NCBI RefSeq assembly: GCF_964199755.1
Contig: NC_133896.1
Location: 184,635,185-184,699,184, forward strand
Direction: 5' to 3'
Source of the DNA: Larus michahellis
Lineage: Eukaryota > Chordata > Aves > Charadriiformes > Laridae
DNA length: 64,000 bases
Below the pieces are notes generated by a model. That model was not told the origin of the DNA. It did no database searches and saw nothing but the letters and a program-made list of their open reading frames with translations. Both the position numbers and the translations under genes were made by a program. Shown one piece after another: positions 13,147 through 25,515 of this stretch (the first letter of the stretch is position 1; each line of letters opens with the position of its first letter).

Positions 13147-15191
13147 TTAGCTACCTGCTAATTTTTGGTATGACCCATGAGAGAACTGAGCAGGAGGAAG
13201 AGAAGGTCATTGTAGCCTTCTGACAAATTTCAAAAAAGGGTTATTTTGTATGCTGAAAACGACATGGGATTTGGCATGAAGTTTGGCGAGAAAGGAAATA
13301 TAAACTTGATGCCAAAGTCTAGTGTAGTCAATCATGACAATTAAGCAAACTCCAAGAGACTGGGGATCAGCAGCAACCAATTTACCTTGCTTAAATACTA
13401 ACCGTATAGATGATCCCATTTGGAGGAGGACCAATCAGTTGCAATCTCTTCTCTGTTTTCTCCCCGTTTCCCATGTGGCAAAGCAAAGATAACAAAACAC
13501 AGCTCAGGAGGTAAAACAATTTTCACCCATAGCTACGAAGAGACAGGAAGAGCCACGTAGTCATCTTGTGATGTGGGAGAAGAGGTCTCTGTCCTCCCAG
13601 AATTTGTATCTGATAAACAGAGACAGGAGAGATTGCAGCCAGAGAGCACACAAAAAACATTTACCACAAAGTGCAAATCCTATTTGCAATGATATTGTAA
13701 CTGCTTTCAGCTGACTTCAATCTTTTCCAAGTGGAATTCACCCAAACAATACATTACAGGACAAAGTATTTTATAGATGTCATGTAGAGACCGGAAATTG
13801 TGGCAGCTACCCATGGCCTGTATGCAAGGCTCTCTCTCGCACGTGTTACGGGGATGACCATTTGTCTTCATGAAAACCATTTGACCTCAATATGTTACAA
13901 CAGGCTGTGAAACTGCAAGTTTTTAATACTTCACGTAATTGCCCCGATTTGCCTGCAATTCCAGATCTTCATTTTGAACTCAGTATTTTATAACAGCACA
14001 AAGGGAATTTAACTTGTCAAGTGGCTGGTAAAGCTGAAAATGAAATATCATGATAAAATATGTCTGGGGTAGACCTTTCTGACCCAAACTTCTCTTTTGC
14101 CAGCAGAACAATTTGTCTCACCAGTCACTGTACGGGCTGCATCAATTGTACAGCTGATGGTTTTTCTGGACTTGCATCAAACAACCTCAGCGCATCGATC
14201 AGGACGTTCTTAAACCTCTGTCCTTTGATGCTAAATCCAAAAGTTCCCTTTTTATGTGCCCTTAACAAATAGACATTGATAACCTCAGAACATACCAATA
14301 TGATGGATTTTATCTTGAAGGACCTAGAATAATTAAATGCGACCAACTTGTTTCTGAAAGGTTTCCTTCAGCTCTGCCTCAAGGATGTGACATATTCGCT
14401 GTTTTTTCTCAGTTTTCGATTTCTTTTGCTTTGTCAGGGAAAGCATTGCTGTTATATATCACACAAAATAGTGATGCAGTGAGGACTGATAAGTGACAAA
14501 ATCCAGTAGAGAAAAAGAGTTCAAATAAAAGTGTTTCATATCTTAAGCCATACAGGATTTTGCCAAAAATGTAAAAACTTTAAGACTTGAAAAATACCAT
14601 TAATCAGGATTTTCCTTCCTAAAATACTACAAAGAAATTTTCTTTCCTCAGAAAAGCAGGAGCAGTCAACAAAAAAACTTCATCTTCATTAGGAATGCAA
14701 ATACAGGGTAAATTTATCAATGACCTTACTGAAGAAAAACTGTGAAAGTCAAAGTCTGGAAGTGAAAGAACCAGAATTCATACTGTTGTCCATTATCCAT
14801 TTTTTAAATTCATTAATTTCATTTTGCCTTATGTGTTTGTATAATTATGTGGCTTCTGCCATCACTGTGTCCAACAACTTCCTAAACACTTAATATCTTT
14901 TTTTAATTACTTCTCACCTTATAGAAATAGCTTGACTGTTTTATGCAGTGACATGTACAAAAGATTATAACAGAAAAATTACGTGAAGGGCTCTTTTTCA
15001 AATGTTCTGCGCTAACCGCAGTAATCTCCATGGTTAGTCTCAGCCTTGGTGTGAACCTCATCGATGATCACATAAAAGTTTTGCCTCCTCATGTATCTTC
15101 AAGTCTTATTGCAGTGGACACAAGTTGTCATGGAAAGCATCGTTCCAAGGAAAGAAATGATTTCTTAGGTAGACAGAGGGGCTCTGGGGGC

Positions 15192-16320
15192 TTAGAATCA
15201 AAGAATCATAGAATCTTCATGGTTGGAAAGGATCTTTGAGATCATCGAGTCCAACCAAACAACTCACAACCTCTGCCACTAGAGCATGCCCTGAAGTGCC
15301 ACATCTAGACGTTTCTTAAACACCTCTAGGGGTGGTGACTCAACCACCTCCCTGGGCAGGCTGTTCCAGTGCCTGACCACTCTTTCAGGAAAGTAATTCT
15401 TCCTCATATGTAATCTAAACCTCCCCTGCCGCAACTTCAGACCATTTCCTCTGGTCCTGTCATTATTCACCTGGGAGAAGAGGCCAACCCCCACCTCTCT
15501 CCAACCTCCTTTCAGGTAGCTGTAGAGGGCAATGAGGTCTCCCCTCAGCCTCCTCTTCTCCAAGCTAAACATGCCCAGCTCCCTCAGCCTCTCCTCATAT
15601 GACCTGGTCTCCAGACCCCTCACCAGCCTGGTAGCTCTCCTCTGGACACGCTCCAGCACTTCAATGTCCCTCTTGTACAGAGGGGCCCAGAACTGAACAC
15701 GGTACTCGAGGTGAGGCCTCACCAGTGCCGAGTACAGAGGCACCATCACTTCCCTGCTCCTGCTGGCCACGCTATTCCTGATACAAGCCAGAATGCTGTT
15801 GGCCTTCTTGGCCACCTGGGCACACTGCTGGCTCATGTTAAGCTGGCCGTCCACCAGCACCCCCAGGTCCTTTTCTGCCGGGCAGCTTTCCAGGCACTCT
15901 TCCCCAAGCCTGTAGCGTTGCTTGGGGTTGTTGTGACTGAAATGCAGGACCTGGCACTTGGCCTTATTAAACCTCATACAGTTGGCCTTGGCCCATCGAT
16001 CCATCCTGTCCAGGTCCCTCTGTAGAGCCTTCCTACCCTCAAGCAGATCAACACTCCCACCTAGTTTGGGGTCATCTGCAAACTCCCTGAGGGTGCACTC
16101 AATCCCCTCATCCAGATCATTGATAAAGAGATTAAACAAAACTGTCCCCAAAACTGAGCCCTGAGGGACACCACTGGTGACCGGCTGCCAAGAGGATTTC
16201 ACCCCATTAATCACAACTCTCTGGGCACGGCCATCCAGCCAGTTTTTAACCCAGCGAAGAGTACGCTTGTCTATGCCATGATTCGCCAGCTTCTCCAGGC
16301 TTGTGGGGAGAAGAGCAGCT
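15192..16320 (-). mobile_element. 5'-truncated CR1 LINE retrotransposon
   Basis: CR1 elements are the dominant bird LINEs and usually insert 5'-truncated. The minus-strand 3' end consists of ATTCTATG/ATTCTTTG-type 8-mers (15193-15216 on plus), the diagnostic CR1 tail, preceded by the conserved GTTGGACTCGATGATCTC-type 3' UTR block. The copy runs about 1.1 kb and breaks off near 16313-16320 within the reverse-transcriptase domain. It is the best-preserved LINE in the window. Confidence 0.95.
15279..16313 (-). pseudogene. CR1 ORF2 C-terminal reverse-transcriptase fragment, frame still open
   Basis: About 345 codons of CR1 ORF2 remain without a stop or frameshift. In the 362-codon open frame starting at 16367, the first 18 codons are non-CR1 flank. 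CR1 sequence then shows the reverse-transcriptase motif [10 protein letters not shown] (residues 65-74) and the catalytic FADD box (96-99). After these come the thumb and C-terminal region ([51 protein letters not shown]). The N-terminal endonuclease and the first reverse-transcriptase motifs, including the first catalytic Asp, are missing, so the product cannot work. FADD is followed by Pro where CR1 relatives, as I recall, usually have Thr. The open frame suggests a fairly recent insertion. Confidence 0.9.
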
Positions 16321-17832
16321 GAGGGCATGGCTGTGGGAAAGGCAGGACTGGGCATGGTGCTGGGCACAGCTGGAGGCCATAGCTGAAGGGCTGAGGAGGG
16401 ATGGAGGGAACAGGCAGCGGGAGCAGGTCCCAGAGCAAGGAAAGGTTGGCTGAGAAGAGCTGGTGAGGAAAAAGTGGCAAGTACAGGGTGCTAGCAGCTA
16501 GCCGTGGCAGCACTGGGCAAACATGGCTAGCGAGTGCTCGGCAGCACGAGGCACAGCTAGCAAAGAGGAGGTGAGCTAACACAAACAACATGGGCCGCCA
16601 TATCAGCTCATTCTGAATCAGTGCTGCCCAGCAACCCCTAAAAATTTCAAACTGTGAATGCAAATAATTGCAGGAGGGGGAGCATTTTATACACGTACAC
16701 ACACCCCCAGGGAAAAAAACTACAAATTGTTCTTGTTGTTCTTTAGGAATTAATTATGGCTACTCTGTTTTTATTATCTCCCTCAAATAGGAATATTATT
16801 TCTTATGTCATTTGATTTGTGTTTGTGCATGTCAAGTCCAGGCAGATGCCAAAACAAGTAAAAAGTCTGAATAACAAGTGGAATATATGCAATATCAGTT
16901 TCTAAAAGATAGACCCCCCTTCCTTCATAATAATTGCCCTACTCATGATCTCGTTTTCATACGCTATAATAGCTGAATAAACAAAACTAACTAGATTAAA
17001 ATTTGATTGTGCAGACACCACTAGATCATGAGTACATTTTTTTTGCAAAGGAAGGACTATTTTAAAGACAAATATCAAGACTTATCAGACGCAAACCCCC
17101 AATGTCCATACTAAGTAAATGCTATCTGTAAATACAAAGTAAATGTTTTTACAAAACAGCAGAGATCCATTTAATCATTAGCATAGCGCGGCCTCTGTAA
17201 AACCTGCGTAAATTAAGATGATCAAATTAATTAAATTATATTATTACTAATCTCCCAATTCCCACAGTTATTTCCGATATTCCAATTTCTAACTGCCAGC
17301 CACGCTGAAATTCAGAAGATGGCACCCACACTTAGTTCTTATCATTGAATGGCAGCATTTGAAGCCAGGTCTTTTGTGTCACCAGAAAATGGAAAATTCT
17401 GTGGAGACCAAAGATAAAGAGATGCTGCTAAAAAGATGGACCCTTCAGATAACTGAATGAGGGGACAAAGTGGTGATAGGATTATGTTGATAATAGATCT
17501 CAACCAGATGTTCACTGACTTTTTCTGCCTTTTCAAAGTGGTGAAGCTTGCCTAAGTGAGACACTTTCAATAGTACTACCTTGAGGACTCTGAATAAAAT
17601 TGCTGCTTCCAAGTGTTGCGTACTTGATTTTTTTTCTCCTATGAATGACAAATTTAGTAGTTATTCATTTTTATTTCTAGCTCGCATTTCATGTTTCGTT
17701 AGGTTTCTTATAACTACCTTCCACCTACTACAGCACTCCACGTGTACAAAGAGCTCTCCCTGACCAGGAGGCAAATAAGCATCTGCTACCCTAGTAGGAG
17801 ACACCAGAATTCAGAGACACCGTCATGATTCA
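16321..17832. other. Intergenic sequence between two CR1 copies
   Basis: The first 380 bp (16321-16700), adjoining the broken 5' end of the minus-strand CR1, are G-rich and repetitive in texture (GGCATGG, GCTAGC, GGCAGC recurrences). The rest is AT-rich with nothing recognisable. Confidence 0.5.
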
Positions 17833-18550
17833 AGCTCGAGAAGTGGGCCCATGTGAACTTCATGAGGTTCAACAAGGCCAACTGCAAGGTCCTGCAGCTG
17901 GGTTGGGGCAACCGCCAGTATCAATACAGGCTGGGGGATGAAGGGACTGACAGCAGCCCTGCAAAGACTTGGGGGTGTTGCTTGATCAGAAGCTCAACAT
18001 GAGCCAGCAATATGCGCTTGCAGCCCAGAAAGCCAACCACATCCTGGGTTGCATCAAAAGAAGCATGGCCAGCAGGGCGAGGGAGGTGATTCTGCCCCTC
18101 TGCTCTGGTGAGACCCCACCTGGAGTAGTGTGTCCAGCTCTGGAGCCCTCAGCACAGGAAACAGATTGACCTGTTTTAGCGGGTCCAGAGGAGGGCCACA
18201 AAAATGGTCAGAGGGAGGGAACACCTCTGCTGTGAGGACAGGTTGAGAGAGTTGGGGTTGTCCAGCCTGGAGAAGTGGAGGCTCTGCAGTCTTTCAATAC
18301 TTAAAGGGGGCTTATAAGAAAGATACAAGGAAGAATTTTTTTACAATGAGGGTGGTGAAACACTGGAACAGGTTGCCCAGAGAGGTGGTAGATGTGCCAT
18401 CCCTGGAAACATTAAAGGTCAGGTCAGGAGGGCTCAGAGCCCTCTGAGCAACCTGATCTAGTTGAAGATGTCCCTACTCATTGCAGGGAGGTTGGACTAG
18501 ATGACCTTTAAAGGTCCCTTCCAACACAAACTGTTCTATGATTCTGTGAC
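17833..18550 (+). mobile_element. 5'-truncated CR1 LINE, decayed
   Basis: The sequence encodes decayed CR1 ORF2 ([14 protein letters not shown], then [30 protein letters not shown] in another frame) and ends in the CR1 3' UTR block GTTGGACTAGATGACCTTTA followed by TTCTATGATTCTGTGA. There are frameshifts and an internal deletion near 18320-18335. Its ORF2 wording ([15 protein letters not shown]) marks a different CR1 subfamily from the copies at 15192 and 54393. Confidence 0.93.
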
Positions 18551-19499
18551 TCAAGTCATGCAGTTATCCTGATGGAAAGCACTGAGTTGACCTTCAAGAG
18601 AAGGTCTCAAAATTATAAAGAACATCGTTGGGGCTTTTTACTGTTATCAAGGCACATAGAAAAAAATATTTTAGTTAGAGTGCAATGTTCACAGAGCTCT
18701 GTGTGGGGAATGCAGCAGAAACGGTGCTATTGAAAGAAGAGACTGTCACCTTCTACATTGTGTCAACACTTACCTGTTGATACATGCTGTGACGCACCAT
18801 ACATCCTGTTTTTATTGATCATCTAGACTGATAAAATTTCTTTCTTTGTGTGGAAGCCAGGGCATGGAAGCAGGGAACCCTCCACAGAAGCTTTGCCACT
18901 CGTTTCCCTCACTTGTGTGGTCATGTTCAGCCTATTCTGTTTCATCAGTTTTCCGATGTGTTCTGCTTCCAGCCCTTCAAAGCAGGAACTTTCTTCTCTC
19001 AAAGCAAGAGCTTTTACAGTGTGTATACTTCCATTGTTCCAATTCCTCCTCTTCCTCTCCTCTGCCTGCCAGGAGTTTGCTTGTTTCCCATTCTGCCCCT
19101 TATATCCACCACTGAGTTTGTGTGTTGCCCCTTCATTCCTTCCTCCCTCCTGTCAGTATCAGTGACTATTTTTCCATTGCACGATGCTTCTGGACAGTCT
19201 TATGCCGCAATTCTTCAGCAACTCCATGCTTCCTCATTATTAATATTTATATCATCTTGGAAACAAATATCTGAAGGCATGAAGATATTAAACGCTTTGC
19301 AGAGAATGAACAAAAGTAAGAGCTAGATAAGTTGGAAGGCATGAATGGAAGTCATTGACCACTTCTCTCCTTTACAGTTACAGAAGACATATTCTAAAGA
19401 AATGCATCAACCTTTTCCTTTAAGTATTCAGATTCCTCTCAAATCAAGGATGCTGTCCCCAGTTATCTGCAGCCTCTTTGAATTCTGATGAATCTGCTG
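18551..19499. other. Intergenic sequence between two CR1 copies
   Basis: No recognisable feature. A pyrimidine-rich stretch at 18900-19160 keeps all three plus-strand frames open for about 90-160 codons, reflecting composition. Confidence 0.55.
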
Positions 19500-20037
19500 T
19501 ACTTGCTGCTCAACAGTGGTGAGGCCACATCTGGAGTACTGAGTCCCATTCTGGGACTCCCAGTGCAAAATATGGATTTGCTAGAGCGAGTCCAGCGAAG
19601 GGCCACAAATACAATTAAGGTACTGAAGCATTTTTCAGATCAGGAGATGCTGGGAGAAGTGGGACTGTTCAGCCCAGAGAAGAGAAGGATTGGAGGGGTC
19701 CTATCGATGTATGTAAATACTTGATGGGAGGGAATAAAGACAAGAGAGACAGATTCTTCTCTGTAGTGACCAGGACAAGAGGCAACGGGCACAAGTTAAA
19801 CACACGAAATTTCATCTGAACACAAGACAACACTTTTTTTTACTGTGTGGGTGATCAAACACTCGCACAGGTGGCCCAGCGAGGTTGCGAGGTCTCCATC
19901 TGTGGAGATATTTACACTGTGACTGGACATGGACCTGGGCAACCTGCTCTACCTGCCCCTGCCCTGAGCTGTGGGTTGGGCTAGATGATGTCCAGAGGTC
20001 CCTTCCTACCCAAACGATTCCGTGACTCTATGAATCA
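19500..20037 (+). mobile_element. 5'-truncated CR1 LINE, old
   Basis: It starts in the segment encoding GEATSGVLSPILGLPV (compare the CR1 VRPHLEY region), passes through [36 protein letters not shown], and ends with TGGGCTAGATGATGTCCAGAGGTCCCTTCC and a decayed 8-mer tail (CGATTCCGTGACTCTATGAATC). Several frameshifts are present. It lies 950 bp after the previous CR1 in the same orientation but is more diverged, so it looks like an independent insertion. Confidence 0.9.
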
Positions 20038-23000
20038 GTCAAGATACTTGTGCTACAGACTGACATACAGGACAACTGACATTGAGTTAAACTAAAAGTT
20101 TTACAAACGTAGGCCAAAGTTTATCTGAAATTCTGTAATGTATTCTTTTTATATTCAGGAAATTGTAACTGACACAAACAGAAATGCAACTTTTGTGGGA
20201 AAAAGGTCTATGACAGATAAACAGAATTAAACTTACAGTGAGAACCCTTTTCCTGGGTAGGTGTTAAGTTTTTGCCAGATATCAAAAATCCTTTTTTTAA
20301 AATTAGCTATTACCAAATAGAAGCAATTTATCTCTTTTGTAAGGTTAGGCAAATAATCCATTCAGAATTAACATGCAGCTTCTATCCCCAAGAATATTTT
20401 TTTGGAAATTATTTTAAAATAAGATTCAAATCTTTATAATTAAGAAGGGCAAATATATTAATAAGGATAAAGGGATACATTTCTAATCTCCAAGTTATGC
20501 AAATTACTCTGTGATTTTTGTCATTTACTTCAGAACCAGCAGAACAATGGAGTTTTTTCATATGCATGACAACCCTTCTCATTTATGTTCTTGACACATT
20601 GCAACTGGATATTTATTCTTACACGGCAAACTTTAATGGCATTGAGACTATAAGTGCATACCTTTTATTTAAATATATTCCCATTTTAAAAAACACAATG
20701 TTTATAAATATTTCTCTTTACAAATAACCTTTACACAGCTCTCAGATCTCAGCCTATTGTTGTTCGAATTATTTGCTAGGTACATAATTACAGGTGATTA
20801 AGGGGACAACTTTGCTTCGGGCAAAATTTCATGTTTCCTTTTTGCCTGTGCTCTATTTGTCCATGTGCCAAATACTGGACTAGCCAAATATCAAATAGGT
20901 TTGAACCCTGTTGTTAACAGATACGACAAATATGTTTTATGCCTAGAAGAGAGCTATACAAATTCAAACAATTTGTTGTAGCCTCTCTTTTCACTCAGCT
21001 AACACAAGAAGGAAGAATCACTTGATAATACCAGCATTGGGCTAATTATCGCTATTGCACAGTGTTTATACAGCACACTGAGACTCTCCCTGCCTAGATA
21101 ATACAGCACAGCAGCACGGGGAGATTCCTGAGCTAGCTCAAAACAAGACGAGGGCAAGTAACATGCCAATAGAGCTGCACTGCTTGAAATAAGCAGCTTC
21201 TTTGTAGTAGACAGGGGAGCTCTACATGCTCCCCGTTTCCTTGTTTTTCCACTCGGAGCATGTTCCAGCACCTCTCATACCACCTACCTGATGGTTCTTA
21301 TGCTGAGAGGCACAACCTGGAAAATGCTTCACAGGTTAAGCGATGGGGAAGAGGAGCTTTGCCAGGGAGCTGCAGGTGGCAGAGCAAACACTTCTGTAGG
21401 GCTGCGGCCAGGGGAATGGAAGAGCGCTAGGGAGGGCTAAGTTGTGCAAGCAGAGGATCCAGAATAAATGCATGGGTGCTAGGAATCCTTTTAGCCTTTC
21501 TGGAGAGCCCTTAGATATGAAACTGTCACAGCAGTGAACCATGGGCTGCTTCTGCATTTTCTTTTCATGCTACCTCCCCACCTTCAACCACTGTCTTCTC
21601 CACACCACGCTACGCCCCATCTTTGTCATTTGTCTTTTGGGTGCCTTCACTGTGCTGCTTTTACAGGCTCCCTAATAACATGTCCTCCTCAGAAGTACTC
21701 TATATTTCTGGAAAAAAAAACAAAACGAGCACATTTCCTATGCTGGTACTTCCAATACTTACCAAAACCCCAAAGTCAGGAAGTTTGCAGCATTTGATAT
21801 CCAAAATTCCTTTGTCTTTAATAACTTTCCATTTTACATACCCAAACCCACACCTATGTACTGGAGCTGGTGACTAATTTACACTATTAAAGGGAAACAT
21901 GACGACTCTTCAAGTGTAACTGATCTTCTGTAAAGACAGACAGAAACATTGGAAAGTCTGATCCCAGGAGGACGCTCAAATTTGTAGACTGCATCCTGTC
22001 AGCAATATCACTTTCCTGTGCTCAGAGTCAGAAACCTTCATTACAGTCACGGCTAATAAGCAACATTTCTTCGCACTGAAGGAGTATGCAGCTCTGCTCA
22101 TTGAGGTATAGGGTGCGAGGGATGCTGGAAAGGCAGAAAGAATCCCAAGTAAAGAAATATTTTCTATTCTTTGACACAGAACTTCTGAGAAACTAAAGCC
22201 AGATATCAGAAAAAAGGTATCACACAAGAAACAACTTGCTCTTACTCATTTATTGCCTTTTGGTTTAAATTTCAGATAGTAAATGAAGAAATTCTTGGGT
22301 ATTTCTACAGAAAAATGAAGGCAGGTTTGAAACAAAGATGCTCTTAATGATACTTTTGTTAATGATGCTGGTATTAGTGCCAGTGTCCCAGGTTTCAGGA
22401 TAGACTAGCAAACTCAGTAGGTTATCAAGGGACGTACTCCTATGTACAGCACGCTAAAACTGTGTAGTTCAACTGACGACAAGGGCAGCTGCTGCTTTAC
22501 GAAACAGAGTTAATGCAGCATGTTACAGAAAACACATACGATTGTCTTAAAGGGATACATTTTTCTGTGTCATGTACTCATTCACCTGACAGACCTTCAG
22601 AGTAGAACCTGTGACTGTTCTGCATATGGATATAGATGAGATCACAAGGCCCCAGTTCTATAAAAAGTTCACAAAAATAACTGATTGTGGTGATGTGAAT
22701 AGGCCCGCTGAAAGATATGGGCATTTTTAATGTTCAAAAAAACTTATTTTTATAAGTAAATAAATACTTGACCTACAAATAATGTGACTATGTACATATA
22801 TCAAATGATGAGAAACATTTGACAAACAGATCTGAAAGCTCAAGTTTCCTTTTTTTCCATAGGTTTTCTGGAGAACAGAGAAGTTATTTACTTAAAATAA
22901 ATCAGTCTAGTCAGCGATTTCCAGTAAAATTATCAACACTATACTTTCAGGCATACCTAGACTGCCGTATTCATCAGACCTTGGCTAACTAGCTGATAGG

Positions 23001-24775
23001 ACTTAAAAAAAACTACCAGGATTTCTAGTCAGCTTGCTTCTCAGCTCTCTTTTGCAGATCTGTTTGGGTCCATGCAGTTAACAAACTTCAAAATGTATGC
23101 AGAGCTGCTGAATAACTCACTGACACTTGAAACTAGAAGCTTTTCTATGTATCTGAGAGAAAAAAGATTTGCAGCTATTGAATGAGAATTTCCAGCAGAT
23201 ACAGAAACCGCAGCATCACTTGCAGAACCATATGGCTACATGGAATATCCTCTGCAAACTTACAAAACACTAATTCAAAAGTCAGTAAATGAAAAAATCA
23301 AGTATTTGTTGTTGAAATTTGTTTAAAAAATCAAGTATAAGTTTACTTACATGAGAGAAAGGCAGAACTCATTGTACGTAAGAAAATATTCCAAATTACT
23401 TTTTGTACCAAGATATTTTGAGATAGATGACTTCAGAAAAATATATTTTAAAAATTAAATAAATTTGAAAAGGTACCATTTAAATTTTTAAAATTTCTAA
23501 TCTGCTTCTTTTTTTCCAAATAACTCTAATTTGAAGGAGTTTTACAGTTGAGCAAGCCTCAGAGCGAAAAAGAAAGAAAGAAAAAAGAAATCTATCAACC
23601 GTGCAGATGCACTGGGTCCGTGTAGTACATCATACATATCAGTGACTACAGAAGAAATCACCTCCACGCAAGAGTGACTTTTACCTTGGGGAGAAGGATC
23701 CATCTCCCCTAGAACATTAAAACCTTCCGTTAAATCTTACAGGCTTACTTCCTTGCTGCACTAAGTGCAGATAGCACACGTGCCGGAACCAAGACCCACA
23801 TCAGAGCAGGACACACCATACACGCTAAGACCAGAAATATCTACTGGGAGAGGAAATACACCGCCCTGGTGTAGCAGCCCTCATCTGCCTATGCTTTTTC
23901 CAACTGTATGAACATAAAGGACTAGAGCAGCTGCTGCCTCCATTATTAACTTATCCCCACTCTTTTTTTCAGAAAGTGTCAATAAAAAAAGGTTAACCTG
24001 ATACTAACCAAGTAGTGGGTTAGTACTGTGTTCAATGTAGACGGAGCTTTCCCCCTTTCTCCACAGAGGCTAATAAGAGAACATTGACTGGTAACCGCTT
24101 GTGTCTAATTTTGACTGCATAAAGCAAAGTAGTAAAGGTGAAGAAATCTATGTCCCTCAAGATATTGGTGTTTGTGGACATACTTTACTCATCTTCTCCA
24201 AATCCCCATTGATCTCATGTCATCATCTCAAAAAGTCAATAGGCCATTACTACCCAGAACAAACAGCAATTGTACCTAAATACAATTAATCTTGTGTCTT
24301 AAAGTGCCTTGGAAATAATGGTTAAGACGATCATTAAAAAGGAAATGGGAAGGTCAGAATTGTAATGGCATCATTAATTAGTATCAATATCGGACATTAA
24401 TTCTTATTAATAAAATAATTGTATTTCTCTTAAGTGCCTAATAATTTTGTCAATATTCAAATAAAAGGCATTAACCAAGGGGAACATCCCAGCACATTTT
24501 TACTTGAAATATCTTCTTCCTGAAGTCTGTATTTGTGATATTGCTGATTGTTTAACAAAATACATTAAACTCACTACCTATTACACTCATTACATACTGT
24601 TTACTCACTGCATAATTACGAAGAGTATCAAGGAGGCAACAGCTACTGAACAGGCAATAGCTACTCGATGCCTGTGGTAGTACTGCAGGAGAAGTATCAT
24701 TGCACCCTTTTCACTCAGAGGAAAAAGTTATGGTTAGTCCGTCAGTGACAGAATCCGGGACCACGGATAATTCTG
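20038..24775. other. AT-rich intergenic sequence
   Basis: No gene or identifiable mobile element. A possible old-repeat remnant lies near 22640-22720. The TAAT-rich candidate element is listed separately. Confidence 0.55.
24310..24480. promoter_or_regulatory. Candidate enhancer-like TAAT cluster
   Basis: At least seven TAAT/ATTA homeodomain cores occur within 170 bp (for example CATTAATTAG, GACATTAATTCTTATTAAT, TAATAATTTTG), in non-repeat sequence directly upstream of an LTR. AT-rich background makes chance possible. Confidence 0.22.
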
Positions 24776-25515
24776 TGTTGTAGGTACGGTGGGTTAGCCG
24801 TGGCTAACAGCCAAACTCCCACCCAGCCGCTCTCTCACCTCCATCCTCAGCACGATGGGGGACAACAATAGGATGAAAAAGCTCATGGGTCGAGATGAGG
24901 ACATTGAAATCGCTCATCAATTACTGTCACAGGCAAACCAGACTCGACTCAATTTAATTTATTGACAGTTAAAATAAAGTAAGATGATGAGAAACAAAGA
25001 CAAAAACACCTGCCCCCCCTCAACCCTGCCTTTTCCCTAGGCTCCAGGACATCACTCCTTCATTCCCAAGTCCTCTACCTCCTCCCCCGCCAGCAGTGCA
25101 AGGGGATGGGGAATAGGGACGGCGGTCAGTCCATAACAGCTCCTCCCTACCGCTCCTTCCACCTCACACCTTTCCCTGCTCCATCGTGGTCTCATCCAGG
25201 GGCTGCAGAGGAATCTCTGCTCCGGCGCCTGGAGCACCTCCTCCCCTCCTTCTCCTCTCACCTTGGTGTCCGCAGGGCTGTTTCTCTCACATTTTCCCCT
25301 CACTGTACGTGCTGTCTGTTTCGCCCTTTTTATAAAATGCATTTGCTCCTAAGACACCACCACCTGTGGCTGTGGGGCCCAGCCGTGCCCCGCGGTGGGT
25401 GGGTTGGAGCCGGCTGGAACTGGCTGTGTCCGGCTCGGGGCAGCCCCGGTCTCTCCTCGCAGGGGCCGTCCCTGCAGCCCCCGCCTCCAGCACCTCACCG
25501 AGGACACCCAGCATA
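24776..25515 (-). mobile_element. Avian ERV LTR of a second subfamily, internally shortened
   Basis: It begins TGTTGTAGGTACGGTGGGTT. Recognisable LTR blocks include CTCATGGGTCGAGAT, GGCAAACCAGACTCGACTC and, toward the other end, AATCTCTGCTCCGGCGCCTG. On minus, the presumed sense strand, an AATAAA signal lies at 24958-24963 and a TATAAAA-like box near 25327-25337. From memory, related avian LTRs carry a GC-rich tandem-repeat middle; most of that seems absent here. The right end is approximate and no target-site duplication was identified. Open frames in this block are by-products of its GC richness. Confidence 0.75.

Larger units (their letters stand above)
6067..15191. other. AT-rich intergenic desert
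   Basis: Nine kilobases with no recognisable gene or recent repeat apart from the two small tandem duplications listed. Segments near 10030-10110 and 12060-12130 (CCTAAATACAGGTAACTACC wording) may be remnants of ancient amniote repeats. The longest frame (139 codons, minus, 8915-9334) has no family features. Confidence 0.55.
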
